From Avimonas intestinalis (GTDB taxonomy: Bacteria; Bacillota; Clostridia; Oscillospirales; Acutalibacteraceae), in NCBI GenBank assembly GCA_904380375.1, contig CAJFID010000003.1, positions 1 through 64,000 on the forward strand: DNA of 64,000 nucleotides, in the 5' to 3' direction. How positions within the stretch are numbered: the stretch's first letter is position 1; every line of letters starts with the position of its first letter. Under the pieces are notes generated by a model. It was not told where the DNA came from, did no database searches, and was given only the letters and a program-made list of their open reading frames with translations. Below, piece by piece: positions 16,027-24,265 of the stretch. The translations under genes and the position numbers were made by a program.

Positions 16027-17430
16027 ATGGAGACAGCAGTACGTACCGATGAACAGCTACAGGAAATCCTGCGTTCGGTTAAACGGGTGCATTTCGTGGG
16101 GATCGGGGGCTCCGGGATGAGCCCGCTGGCGGAAATCCTCCATTCCCGGGGATACCATATCACCGGATCGGATGTGAATCCCTCGGACAACGTGGACCGG
16201 ATGACGCGGCTGGGCATCCCGGTCGTCATGCATCAGGCGGCGGAAAATGTAGGGGATGCCGAGCTTGTGGTATATACCTCGGCGGTCAATCCCCAGAACC
16301 CCGAGCTTGTGCAGGCGCGGCAGAGCGGGATCCCGACGATTGAACGGGGAAAGCTCCTCGGCCTGATCAGCCGCCATTATAAGAACGCGGTCGGGGTGGC
16401 GGGGACCCACGGGAAAACCACCACGACGTCGATGGTGGCGCAGATCCTCCTGCAGGCGGGGAAGGACCCGACCGTCTTTATCGGCGGCCGCCTGCCGCTC
16501 ATCAATGCCAACGGCCGCGCCGGGAGCAGCGATACCTTTGTCTGCGAGGCGTGCGAGTTTCAGGACCATTACCTTTCTATGACGCCGGCGGTTTCGGTGA
16601 TCCTGAACGTGGACGCCGACCATCTTGATTATTTCGGCACGTTGGACAATGTGATTGCCTCCTTCCATACCTTTGCCGGGCTGGCGAGCAAAGCGGTGAT
16701 CGCCAACCACGACGACGCCAACGCCCGCCGGGCGGTGGAAGGGATCGCCCCCGAAAGGCTCGTCTGGTACGGTACCGGCACCGGGTTGGCGTGGTCGGCC
16801 CGCAACTGCCGGTTTGAGGACGGCTCCTACGGCGCGTACGACCTGTACCACAACGGGGAATTTTTTGCCTCCCTCCACCTCGGCGTGCCGGGAGCGCACA
16901 ATATATCGAATTCAATGGCGGCGGCTGCGGCGGCCTACCTCTGCGGCGCCGACGCGCAGCAGATCGCGGAGGGCCTGCGTTCCTTCCGCGGCGCCGGACG
17001 GCGGTTTGAATTCCTCGGCACCTTCGGAGGGGTGACGGTCGCAGACGACTATGCCCATCATCCCACCGAGATCGCTGCCACCCTCAGCGCGGCCAAGGGG
17101 ATGGGGTACCGCCGGATTTGGGCCGTGTTCCAGCCCTTCACCTTTTCCCGCACCGCCCGGCATCTGGACGGGTTTGTACAGGCGCTGTCGGCGGCCGACC
17201 AGGTGATCCTCAGCGATATCATGGGATCGCGGGAAGAGAACACCTGGGGGGTGTCCTCCCGGCAGATTACCGATAAAATTCCGGGCGCGCTGTATCTGCC
17301 GACCTTCCCGGAAATCACGGACTATGTGACGGCGCACACCGAAAAAGGGGATCTCGTCCTCACAATGGGGGGCGGCGATGTGTACAAATGCGCCCGGATG
17401 ATCGCGAAGGCCCTGGATGCGCGGGAATAA
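16027..17430 (+). CDS. murC: UDP-N-acetylmuramate-L-alanine ligase
   Basis: MurC adds L-alanine to UDP-MurNAc in the cytoplasmic stage of peptidoglycan synthesis, using ATP. The 467-residue protein has the N-terminal UDP-binding Rossmann motif HFVGIGGSGMSPLAEIL, the Mur ligase ATP loop GTHGKTTTTS at about 126, a central NVDADHLDYF motif (metal and substrate binding) and the C-terminal VADDYAHHPTEI and QPFTFSR blocks, as expected for MurC rather than MurD or MurE. Length is normal. ATG 16027 has AAAGG at 9 nt and gives the typical short N-terminus; upstream in-frame codons to 15934 lack support. A terminator follows the stop. Confidence 0.96.
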   Translation: METAVRTDEQLQEILRSVKRVHFVGIGGSGMSPLAEILHSRGYHITGSDVNPSDNVDRMTRLGIPVVMHQAAENVGDAELVVYTSAVNPQNPELVQARQSGIPTIERGKLLGLISRHYKNAVGVAGTHGKTTTTSMVAQILLQAGKDPTVFIGGRLPLINANGRAGSSDTFVCEACEFQDHYLSMTPAVSVILNVDADHLDYFGTLDNVIASFHTFAGLASKAVIANHDDANARRAVEGIAPERLVWYGTGTGLAWSARNCRFEDGSYGAYDLYHNGEFFASLHLGVPGAHNISNSMAAAAAAYLCGADAQQIAEGLRSFRGAGRRFEFLGTFGGVTVADDYAHHPTEIAATLSAAKGMGYRRIWAVFQPFTFSRTARHLDGFVQALSAADQVILSDIMGSREENTWGVSSRQITDKIPGALYLPTFPEITDYVTAHTEKGDLVLTMGGGDVYKCARMIAKALDARE

Positions 17431-17460
17431 GCGCGAGAGCAGGCAATAAAGGAGCGCAAA

Positions 17461-17496
17461 AAACGGCAAGCGAGCTGAAAAGCCCGCTTGCCGTTT
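17461..17496. terminator. Bidirectional terminator between murC and the catP remnant
   Basis: A 12-bp stem (17461-17472 with 17485-17496) begins with AAA and ends with TTT, placed between two convergent genes. Confidence 0.75.
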
Positions 17497-17581
17497 CCTT
17501 TGTTTGGACGGAAGCATACGTCTAAACAGACACGGACGACAGTCTGTTTGTTGCTGTTAAGGCCATAAAAAGCAACGGCTT

Positions 17582-18204
17582 TTAAGCGTTGATCAATTCC
17601 TGCAATTCCTTTACAAAACGGCAGACGTGAAATCCGTCGCATACCGCATGATGGACTTGAATTGCCAAGGGCAGCCAAATCCGCCCGTTCTCCGGATAAT
17701 ATTTTCCCATGGTAAATATAGGCAGCAAATAGCGATCCCCCTTTGGCAGATTCAGATTGAACCCCTCAAAGGTTGCCCACGGGATCATGGAAACCGGGAA
17801 GCTGTTTTCCGGTGCATTTGGTTTTCCAACCAGTCCCTGACGTTCTCCATACTCGGCCATATCCTTGTCATAGGCACTGCAAAATTGTTCATAGTCTGGC
17901 GTATACTCTGTCCAGAGGCTGGAAAAGGTCTCTGTATCTTTATGGAATATGGTGTAGCATGGGATCATCGCACTGTACACGCCCAATTCCCCATTTTCGT
18001 TGATCGCGGTTCGGAACTCGGAATGGCGGTTGACGATGGCGGCAATACAGTAAAGCAACGTTGGGTAGAATTTTTGCTTTTTTCCCTTATCGGAGTCACG
18101 TCAAGCTTAACCGTCATACTGTAGGTGCAGGGAACCTTTAAAAAATAGTGATCAAAATATTCTTTCCTATTCCAATTTTCTTTATCTATTGGTAAAAAAG
18201 GCAT
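17582..18204 (-). pseudogene. catP: Chloramphenicol acetyltransferase (CatP type), frameshifted
   Basis: The two parts together encode a nearly full-length type A chloramphenicol acetyltransferase, which inactivates chloramphenicol by 3-O-acetylation. Matches to the CatP/CatD group are dense: NWNRKEYFDHYF, VPCTYSMTVKLD, IVNRHSEFRTAIN, NAPENSFPVSMIPWATFEGF and the catalytic-histidine motif QVHHAVCDGFHVCRF. The reading frame breaks at a run of six A residues on the minus strand (18078-18083); one more A would join IREK to KQKFYPTLLYC. Start ATG 18204 has GAGGGA at 9 nt and matches the family; the frame is open to 18276. Base composition is more AT-rich than its neighbours, which suggests transfer. 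A sequencing error in the homopolymer would look the same. Confidence 0.85.
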
Positions 18205-18319
18205 GGCGTGCATTCCCTCATCCCTAATTGTTGAAAATGCATTGTAAAGCGATGGAATTACCTGTGTGAAATCCATTTATAGCCTGTATTTCACAGGAAT
18301 GGTACCTCTCCAAAAAGAA

Positions 18320-18372
18320 CCGCCGGCGCGGGAGGGTGCCCTTGCATAAAAAGGTGCCTCCGGCGCCGGCGG
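18320..18372 (-). terminator. Terminator of the SLOG/zinc-ribbon operon
   Basis: The 10-bp GC stem (18320-18329 with 18363-18372), extended by an internal GGGAGG/CCTCC pairing, lies just after the minus-strand stop at 18385. On that strand it is followed by TTCTTTTT. Confidence 0.75.
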
Positions 18373-18384
18373 CATTGCCTGCGT

Positions 18385-18801
18385 TTATTCGTCGTCCTCG
18401 ACACGGACCCGCAGGGAAATAATCCGGTTGCTGCCGCTGTTTTCCTCAAAGGTAATCTGCCCGCCGCAGATCGGGCAGTCGGTTTTGATTTCGGGACCGG
18501 CTGGCTGGATGGTCAGCTCCAAATTTTTCTGGCTGGCAATGCAGGCCCTCTGATGGCCGGAAACCACTTCCGCATGCCCGCATTCGCAGGGGGTGACGGC
18601 AATGGGCTTCATCCTCTCCCGGTTGCGCATTGCCCGGTACAGCCGCGGGCAGTACAGCAGGTCGCTGGCGGCGGTACGGGTGGAGGTCGCCACATAATAG
18701 TCGGTCACGACGTTCAGCGAGCATTTCCCGGTGCGCATAAAATAGCAGGTGGACCGGCTCAATGTAATGCTTGCCTCGATTTTGCCTTTTACAACGCTCA
18801 T
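18385..18801 (-). CDS. Uncharacterised protein with C-terminal zinc-ribbon cysteines
   Basis: This 138-residue protein is of no family I recognise. The N-terminal half (VKGKIEASITLSRSTCYF, VVTDYYVATSTRTAAS) looks beta-rich. The C-terminal half has two cysteine pairs, PCECGH and DCPICGG, that could form a zinc ribbon, followed by an acidic tail. Its ATG overlaps the stop of the upstream SLOG gene in an ATGA-type junction (4-nt overlap), so the two proteins are almost certainly made together. No signal peptide or membrane segment is visible, so it is presumably cytoplasmic. Confidence 0.65.
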   Translation of the reverse strand: MSVVKGKIEASITLSRSTCYFMRTGKCSLNVVTDYYVATSTRTAASDLLYCPRLYRAMRNRERMKPIAVTPCECGHAEVVSGHQRACIASQKNLELTIQPAGPEIKTDCPICGGQITFEENSGSNRIISLRVRVEDDE

Positions 18802-19250
18802 GGCTTTTCCTGTTCCAACCTTTCACGTGCATGGGAGGGGCTGTTCGGCGTGCCGCCGTCTGTATCCTCGCCGCTGGGACCGGCAAGGACAGAGCCGGCA
18901 GGGTATAGCGTGCTGAGCGGGACCACCCGTACCGGTTTGCCCAGACGGATACACTCCGCAATGCTGTGCATTGTCCCGCGGGAGGCGCCGTCCCAAAAGG
19001 CAAGCACCTCGTCCGCGTACGCAATGATCTCTAGGTTGCGCATCAGCGGCGCGCGACGGCCGTACCGCCCATAATCCGGAAGGAACCGCCGGATCGGCAG
19101 GGAGAGGGAAGAGGCAATCTCCTCTGCGGCGCGGTCCACCCCTTCCGCCCCGCCGCTGACCAATTCGGTAGTGCTGGCCGGGAGATAGGCGAGGATATGC
19201 GCCGCAATGGTATCCGGCACCCGCCGCGTACCGATGACAGCCACTTTCAT
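18798..19250 (-). CDS. SLOG-fold (DprA/YpsA-like) nucleotide-binding protein
   Basis: This 150-residue protein begins MKVAVIGTRRVPDTIAAHI and contains the SLOG-superfamily signatures VSGGAEGVDRAAEEIA (glycine-rich loop), MRNLEIIAYADEVLAFWDG and GTMHSIAECIRLGKPVRVV. The superfamily includes DprA, LOG phosphoribohydrolases and predicted nucleotide sensors; DUF2493-type proteins are the closest in size. The exact ligand or reaction is unknown. ATG 19250 has AAAGGA at about 10 nt; a longer frame to 19457 is unsupported. It forms a translationally coupled pair with the following zinc-ribbon protein. Confidence 0.8.
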   Translation of the reverse strand: MKVAVIGTRRVPDTIAAHILAYLPASTTELVSGGAEGVDRAAEEIASSLSLPIRRFLPDYGRYGRRAPLMRNLEIIAYADEVLAFWDGASRGTMHSIAECIRLGKPVRVVPLSTLYPAGSVLAGPSGEDTDGGTPNSPSHARERLEQEKP

Positions 19251-19374
19251 TACAGACGCCGTCCTTTCTCGGCATCCCGCCCGGGCGGGGAGGGGCGCCG
19301 CAGGAAATGAGGGGAAAGAGTGGAAGCAAGAGACCGAGCCGGCATTCCTCAAGACATACGGCCGCTCCGTCTTC

Positions 19375-20226
19375 TCAATAAATACGGTTTTGGTCGTAAT
19401 AGGAAAACAAAACCTCATAAGCCTGTTCGTTGAAATGCAGGCCGTCCCCCGCGTCATAGGCGGCGTCCAAAGCCCCCTGGGAATCCTTCAGCAGCCAAGA
19501 GGTATCCAGCCACCGGCCGCCCTTTTCAAGGGTCAGCGCCTTCAGCTTTTGATTATAGGCGTCAATGGTCGCGTTGGCCATCCGCGGGTCCTCGACCTCC
19601 TGCGCGGCGGAAACCGGCAGGATCGATTGGACAACAAGGATCGTATCGGGGGAGGCCGCCTTCAGCTCGTCCAGAAAGGCCGCGTATTCGTCAAAAAAGG
19701 TCTGTTCGCCCATAAAGGCGATCCCGTTGATGCCGAAGGAAACGATCATCCGCGCCGGCTTGACCACCGCGATCGCCTGCGCAATGGTCAATTGCTGCCC
19801 CGTGCTGCCTAAAATCAGGAAGCGCTGCGTGCGGGCCGTCTGGTGGTTGGCCCCGTCAATGGCATACACCCGGTCGCGGGAGACAAAGCCGTAATTGGCC
19901 ATCCCGTTGCTGCGGGAATCCCCGATGAAGATGGTGTCATTCAGATACTCTTCAAAGCTCTGGTCGGAGGAGGCAGGGGAATTGGAGGAAACGGAGCTTC
20001 CGCCGCTCCCCTCCGGATTTTCACCCTGCTGGCCAAAGAAAGGGGCGCAGGGGTTCCCGCATAGGGTGTCAATTCGCAGGGCCAATACGACGCTACATAC
20101 TGCCATACCAGCTAAGAAAGCGGTGATAAAGGCCTTCAAAACCGGATGCTTTCTTTTCACTTTTCGGCTGGGAGGGGTATTCAGAGGCGCGTTAGGAGAT
20201 GGCGCTTTTTGGGACAAGAAAAACAC
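19375..20226 (-). CDS. Membrane-anchored SGNH/GDSL-like hydrolase
   Basis: This 283-residue protein has a basic cytoplasmic N-terminus, one membrane segment at about 32-52, a serine/glycine-rich linker (around 70-88) and an extracytoplasmic SGNH domain. Block I is FIGDSRSNGM, with the nucleophile Ser in GDSR; block III is SFGING and block V is DGLHFNEQAYE with the Asp-His pair. Such proteins act as esterases on cell-wall or exopolysaccharide acetyl groups in Firmicutes. The specific substrate is not known. The GTG at 20226 is the only upstream start in frame, but its ribosome site is weak. A good promoter lies at 20284-20312. Confidence 0.82.
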   Translation of the reverse strand: MFFLSQKAPSPNAPLNTPPSRKVKRKHPVLKAFITAFLAGMAVCSVVLALRIDTLCGNPCAPFFGQQGENPEGSGGSSVSSNSPASSDQSFEEYLNDTIFIGDSRSNGMANYGFVSRDRVYAIDGANHQTARTQRFLILGSTGQQLTIAQAIAVVKPARMIVSFGINGIAFMGEQTFFDEYAAFLDELKAASPDTILVVQSILPVSAAQEVEDPRMANATIDAYNQKLKALTLEKGGRWLDTSWLLKDSQGALDAAYDAGDGLHFNEQAYEVLFSYYDQNRIY

Positions 20227-20283
20227 GACCTTATCCGGTGGGCCCGGTTGTTTTTAACAGTATTCTTGCAGTAAAGCGTCCTT

Positions 20284-20312
20284 AGTATACCACATACTTT
20301 ACCAGGCTGCAA
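20284..20312 (-). promoter_or_regulatory. Promoter of the SGNH hydrolase gene
   Basis: On the minus strand TTGCAG and TATACT are spaced by 17 nt and the -10 is extended by TGG. The start would lie about 50 nt upstream of the coding start. Confidence 0.65.
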
Positions 20313-20466
20313 CTTGGCGGCGCATTTTTCGGCTTTCGCGCTCCCGCCCCTGCCGTATCAAAGGAGGCCGGCTCCTGCAAGCCGCGCCCATCGGGGCGGA
20401 AGCCGGCAAAGCCGGATGGACAGCAAGGGAGACGCCGCGCCGCCGCGGAGCCTCCCTTGCTTTATC

Positions 20467-21267
20467 CTATTGCGGCAGAGTTTCCACGACCATCATATTT
20501 GGATAGATCTTTTCCAGAAACTCGTCCGGGTAATGCTCGTCTAAAAATTGGCTGATCGGGTTGGTGGCGGGCACGCCTATCCGGCGCTGGGACTGGCGTT
20601 CCACAGCCATCGCGGAAATCAGCATGTTCAGCACCATGAACACCGTGAGCACCGCCGTCAGGATCACGCCGGCTTTCTTGGGGATCTTTTCAATGAGGGT
20701 GTACAGGCGGGGGAAAAACTCCTTGACCCACAGCAGGCCGAGCAGCCCCCACATAAAGGCGTACATGACGTTGGTGCGCCCGCCGAAATTGAATTGGGTT
20801 TTGCTGTATTCCCAGGAAACGGTGCCGAACGCCAGCTCCTGGAACAGGCTGCATATGTACTCAAACGCGCCGCCCAGCACCGCGCTGCCGAGAAAAATCC
20901 ACAGATCCCGCTTATCGCTGAGCCATTTCAGGCATACGGTGAGCAGTACGGCCCCGAAGCCGTATACCGGGTTGAACGGGCCGTAGATGACGCCGACCCG
21001 GCTTTCAAAATGGTGGCGGGTCAGAAGGCACCAGCCGGTTTCCAAGACAACGCCCACAAAGCATCCGATGAAAAAGACCCAAAACAGGGTATAATAATCC
21101 AGCTTAATCTGGGAGGTCGGCTTGCGCGGCGGCTTCTCCCTGCGGCCGAAGCGGAACCTCCCGCCGGCCGCTTGCTTATCAGGAACCGCCGGCGCCGCCT
21201 CCGGCTCGGCCGGGGCTGCCGCAGACGGCGCCGGTATGGGGGTGTTGCGTTCCTTTGCGTTTTCCAT
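20467..21267 (-). CDS. Multi-spanning membrane protein, putative ABC-transporter type IV (PF06541-like)
   Basis: This 266-residue protein has a proline/alanine-rich, charged N-terminal tail (about 1-58) followed by five or six membrane segments. The core segment LDYYTLFWVFFIGCFVGVVLETGW, then GVIYGPFNPVYGFGAVLL and the WEYSKTQFNFGGRTNVMYAFMWG block match the PF06541 (CmpB-like putative permease) pattern. The function of this family is not established. AGGAGG lies close to the ATG at 21267. A second, shorter protein of the same type is encoded divergently at 22630-23133. Confidence 0.72.
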   Translation of the reverse strand: MENAKERNTPIPAPSAAAPAEPEAAPAVPDKQAAGGRFRFGRREKPPRKPTSQIKLDYYTLFWVFFIGCFVGVVLETGWCLLTRHHFESRVGVIYGPFNPVYGFGAVLLTVCLKWLSDKRDLWIFLGSAVLGGAFEYICSLFQELAFGTVSWEYSKTQFNFGGRTNVMYAFMWGLLGLLWVKEFFPRLYTLIEKIPKKAGVILTAVLTVFMVLNMLISAMAVERQSQRRIGVPATNPISQFLDEHYPDEFLEKIYPNMMVVETLPQ

Positions 21268-21330
21268 GTTTCCTCCTGTGTTCCTCCTGCCGCGGCACCC
21301 GGCGGGGAACGCTTGTATCATTATGACAAA

Positions 21331-22263
21331 TCATGAATGCGTAAGTCCGTTATCCTCTTTTCGCTTGAGCAGGTACCACGACAGCCAGCCGCCGGAAACG
21401 GCCAGCAGGCAGGCCCCTGCCGTAAACCAATCCAAAGGGATCTGCGCGGGGATGACCGGGACAATGGAGCCGACCAGCAGGCCGGCGACCGTAAAGCTGG
21501 TCCAGCCGTAGGCCTTGCGGTACAGGTAGCTGACCGCTTTGGCAAAGAGCAGGACAAACAGCGCGAATCCCAGCCCCAGCGGGAGGAGCTTTTTCCCCTC
21601 TAAGGAAGTGAGAATCTGCATCAGCGGCTCATAAAGCCCGGCCGCCATCAGCAGAAACGACGAGCTGACGCCTGGCACGATGGTGCCGAACCCGATTACC
21701 GCCCCGCAGGCGACCAGGACCGGAAAAGAGAGGGTTACGGTGCCGCCCAGAACCGCCACGCCGTCGCTCCGCCCAAGCACCGCCGTAGCTGCCGCCGCTG
21801 CGAAAAAGGCCAGCAGGTACCGGCGGCGGAAGCCTTCCTTAGCCGCCGTGCGGAAAAGGGAAGGGAGCGTGCCGGCCATCAGTCCGATAAACAAGATCCG
21901 CACCGGCGTGTTGTAGTGGGCAAAAAGCCAGGAAATCACCTGGCCGAAAAGCAATACGCCTGCCCCGCCTCCTAAGCATAAGGGTAGAAGAAACCGCATT
22001 TTTTCCCGGAAGCCCCGGTAGAAATGAGCAATAGCATCCGCGATCCGGTCGTAAAGCCCGAAAATCACCGCGATGGCCCCGCCGCTGATGCCCGGCGCAA
22101 TGGCGCCGATGCCGATGAAAAAGCCGGTAATCAGGGTCCTCCCGAACGATGCGGCCCCCTCCCGGTTTGTTTTATCGGGCCGGTTCCCGCCATTGCCTCG
22201 GCGTTTTTGCCGCAGTCCCGCGGGATTTTTGAAAAAGCGGGTTCCCGCTGCCTTGCTGGACAT
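21331..22263 (-). CDS. DUF368 family undecaprenyl-phosphate translocase (PopT/UptA type)
   Basis: This 310-residue polytopic membrane protein carries the family motif GIGAIAPGISGGAIAVIFGLYD near residue 51 and the symmetric second half AVIGFGTIVPGVSSSFLLMAAGLYE, which reflects an internal repeat. DUF368 proteins were shown to recycle the C55 lipid carrier across the membrane in other bacteria, serving wall and polymer synthesis. AAGGAGG lies about 10 nt before the ATG at 22263. The promoter at 22374 reads toward this gene, and the PF06541-like gene follows it on the same strand after 63 nt, likely in one operon. Confidence 0.88.
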   Translation of the reverse strand: MSSKAAGTRFFKNPAGLRQKRRGNGGNRPDKTNREGAASFGRTLITGFFIGIGAIAPGISGGAIAVIFGLYDRIADAIAHFYRGFREKMRFLLPLCLGGGAGVLLFGQVISWLFAHYNTPVRILFIGLMAGTLPSLFRTAAKEGFRRRYLLAFFAAAAATAVLGRSDGVAVLGGTVTLSFPVLVACGAVIGFGTIVPGVSSSFLLMAAGLYEPLMQILTSLEGKKLLPLGLGFALFVLLFAKAVSYLYRKAYGWTSFTVAGLLVGSIVPVIPAQIPLDWFTAGACLLAVSGGWLSWYLLKRKEDNGLTHS

Positions 22264-22629
22264 GGTTGGTCGCCTCCTTGCCTATTGAAAGCACACCGGA
22301 CGGGAAACGGCCGTCCGCCTTCGCGCCGCCAAGGCCCCAAGAGGGCGATGCTGCATTTTTCCAACCGCCCTTCATCATACCATAAGCGGACAGGAAAGCG
22401 AAGATGGAAAGCAAGAAAAAATTAAGGAAAAATCCATTAAGATTGGCGGATATCTCACGGATATACACCAAAAAAGGAAAATAATAACAAGAATATACAA
22501 ATATTTCTACATCGTGCCTGTGGCAAAAACTTACGGGGAAATCCGCTCCTCATCCGGGCATCTTAACAGGGAAAGGGCCGTCGGACAGGCGGCCCCTATT
22601 TGGCGGGATGCGGGAAGGGCGGATTTTCA
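22264..22629. other. Divergent intergenic region
   Basis: No gene is supported between the DUF368 gene and the PF06541-like gene. It holds the minus-strand promoter at 22374 and an AT-rich stretch at about 22410-22515, probably carrying the plus-strand promoter, although no clear -35/-10 pair was found there. Confidence 0.4.
22374..22385 (-). promoter_or_regulatory. Extended -10 promoter of the DUF368 operon
   Basis: On the minus strand TTATGG precedes TATGAT, an extended -10 about 110 nt before the gene. The -35 (TTCGCT at 17 nt) is weak. Confidence 0.5.
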
Positions 22630-23133
22630 ATGCAAAAGCTGGATGGAAAGTCGGTGGCCAAAGAGGTCAAATGCAGCGTTTGCCTGTTTTGCATCGGCGG
22701 CTTTCTGTATAACATTATAGAAGTCTTTTGGAGAGGATATTCCCATTGGAGCATGTTTTTTGTCGGCGGAGCCTGCTTCAACCTGATCGGCAGGATCCAT
22801 TCCTTCTGCCGCCGGGGCCTGTTCCAGCGATGCACCCTGTGCGCGCTGGCAGTGACGGCGGTGGAATTTATCAGCGGCTGCCTGTTTAACCTGAAACTGA
22901 AGCTCAACGTGTGGGACTACAGCGGGATGTTCCTGAACATCAAGGGGCAGGTCTGTCTGCTGTACAGCGTGCTGTGGGGATTCCTCAGCCTGATTGCGGC
23001 GCCGGTCTATACCCGCTGCCGCGCCAAGCTGACTGCGGGCGGACGGGAGGCGCCCCAGCTTACGGTGATTCCCGGCGGGAAGCTGCGGGAGGCCGAAGCG
23101 GTGGAGCAGCGGGCGGAGAGACTGGCGGAATAA
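22630..23133 (+). CDS. Small PF06541-like membrane protein
   Basis: This 167-residue protein has four predicted membrane segments and a hydrophilic C-terminal tail. The sequences GGFLYNIIEVFWRGYSHWSM, FISGCLFNLKLKLNVWDYSG and FLNIKGQVCLLYSVLWGFLS follow the pattern of the PF06541 putative permease family, in a minimal version. Function is unknown. ATG 22630 is preceded by GGGCGG at 7 nt; a longer frame to 22600 is less likely. The tail (about 145-167) is charged and has no known motif. A hairpin at 23201-23231 ends the unit. Confidence 0.68.
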   Translation: MQKLDGKSVAKEVKCSVCLFCIGGFLYNIIEVFWRGYSHWSMFFVGGACFNLIGRIHSFCRRGLFQRCTLCALAVTAVEFISGCLFNLKLKLNVWDYSGMFLNIKGQVCLLYSVLWGFLSLIAAPVYTRCRAKLTAGGREAPQLTVIPGGKLREAEAVEQRAERLAE

Positions 23134-23200
23134 GCCGGCGCTGACGGCGTGGCTTGGCGGCTTGATGGCGCCGTCGCCCGGCAGGACGGAAACGGTAAGA

Positions 23201-23237
23201 GGGAGCTGCAAACGTCGCGTTTGCAGCTCCCTTTATC
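23201..23237. terminator. Stem-loop between convergent genes
   Basis: A perfect 14-bp stem (23201-23214 with 23218-23231) with a 3-nt loop is followed by TTTATCC on the plus strand, between the PF06541-like gene and convergent nth. Confidence 0.7.
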
Positions 23238-23257
23238 CTTTCTCATCGGTTGTGGGC

Positions 23258-23959
23258 TTAGCTGTCCTCCTGCGCCTTTCCGGGACACCCGTCCGCCAGC
23301 GGGCATTCCCCGCAGCGGGGGGAGCGGGCGGAGCAGACGTCCCGCCCAAACAGCACCAGCCGGTGGCAGAAATCGTTGCTTTCTTCCGGCGGAAGGAGGT
23401 CCCGGAGCTGTATTTCTACCTTATACGGGTCTTTGGTGTCCACCAAGCCCAAACGGTTCGCGATCCGGATGCAGTGGGTGTCGGTCACCACAGCGGGCTT
23501 GCCATAGATGTCGCCGCACACCAGGTTGGCGGTTTTCCGTCCCACGCCGGGGAGCTTCACCAGCTCTTCCACGGTGTCCGGGACAACGCCGCCGTAATCC
23601 TCCCGCAGCATTTTGGCCATAGCCACGATATCCCTCGCCTTGGTTTTGTAAAGGCCGCAGGAACGGATGTACTCGCCCACCTCCTCCGGGTCGGCGTCGG
23701 CAAAATCGTCCAGGGTGGGGAACCGGGCGAACAGCGCGGGGGTGACCAGGTTGACCCGCGCGTCGGTGCACTGGGCGGAAAGACGGGTGGCAATCAGAAG
23801 CTGGAGCGGCTCGCGGTACTGCAGGGAGCAAATCCCCTCCGGATACCGCTCCTTTAGCGCCTCCACCGCCCGGAGTGCGGCGGCCCGGCGCTTCTCCATT
23901 TCCTTTTTTGAAAGCTTTTGGCCGGCTCCGGCCGGCTTCGGTACGCTGGTTTTTTTCAT
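23258..23959 (-). CDS. nth: Endonuclease III (bifunctional DNA glycosylase/AP lyase)
   Basis: Nth removes oxidised pyrimidines and cuts the abasic site. The 233-residue protein has the helix-hairpin-helix LPGVGRKTANLV with the catalytic lysine, the catalytic aspartate in VTDTHCIRIANRL, and a C-terminal [4Fe-4S] cluster motif C-x6-C-x2-C-x5-C (VCSARSPRCGECPLADGC). The N-terminal 25 residues are lysine-rich and longer than in E. coli Nth. AGGAGAGG precedes the ATG at 23959. The frame stays open far upstream, but that part is antisense to the neighbouring kinase gene and is not real. Promoter at 24073-24101. Confidence 0.95.
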   Translation of the reverse strand: MKKTSVPKPAGAGQKLSKKEMEKRRAAALRAVEALKERYPEGICSLQYREPLQLLIATRLSAQCTDARVNLVTPALFARFPTLDDFADADPEEVGEYIRSCGLYKTKARDIVAMAKMLREDYGGVVPDTVEELVKLPGVGRKTANLVCGDIYGKPAVVTDTHCIRIANRLGLVDTKDPYKVEIQLRDLLPPEESNDFCHRLVLFGRDVCSARSPRCGECPLADGCPGKAQEDS

Positions 23960-24072
23960 GGGAAGTCCTCTCCTTTGGCAGCCGTCCGACGGGTCTCCGG
24001 CCGGCGGGGCGCTTTCTAGAATATTTTCTTCGCAGCCGAAGGGCCTTTCGGCGCTGTCGGTTTCTGTCGGAT

Positions 24073-24101
24073 ATTGTACCATAGTTTCCGCGATTTGTCT
24101 C
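24073..24101 (-). promoter_or_regulatory. Promoter of nth
   Basis: On the minus strand GAGACA and TACAAT are spaced by 17 nt, and the -10 is extended by TGG. Confidence 0.6.
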
Positions 24102-24178
24102 CCCCTCCCGGCCTGGGCGGAGAGGGGAGTGGTGGTGAGACGAGGTGAGGTGAGGGGAGGTATTTCCCTGCTTTCCCC

Positions 24179-24207
24179 TTGCCGTCGGGGCTGCCTTTTG
24201 GTAGAAT
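24179..24207 (+). promoter_or_regulatory. Promoter of the aminoglycoside kinase-like gene
   Basis: TTGCCG at 24179-24184 and TAGAAT at 24202-24207 are spaced by 17 nt, with TGG just before the -10. Confidence 0.6.
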
Positions 24208-24265
24208 AACCAAAACGGCCGATGTACAAGCGGCGGCCTGCCGCGGCGGAAAGCGAGGAAGGCAA

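Larger units (their letters stand above)
23960..24265. other. Divergent promoter region between nth and the kinase gene
   Basis: No gene is supported here. The two promoters at 24073-24101 (minus) and 24179-24207 (plus) lie about 80 bp apart. Confidence 0.5.

Noticed and set aside
18060..18090. Programmed ribosomal -1 frameshift in catP
   Set aside because: The run gives the right direction of shift, but the A-site codon (AGC) would not re-pair after slippage as at a standard slippery site, and no downstream stem is evident. Transcript slippage is not excluded.
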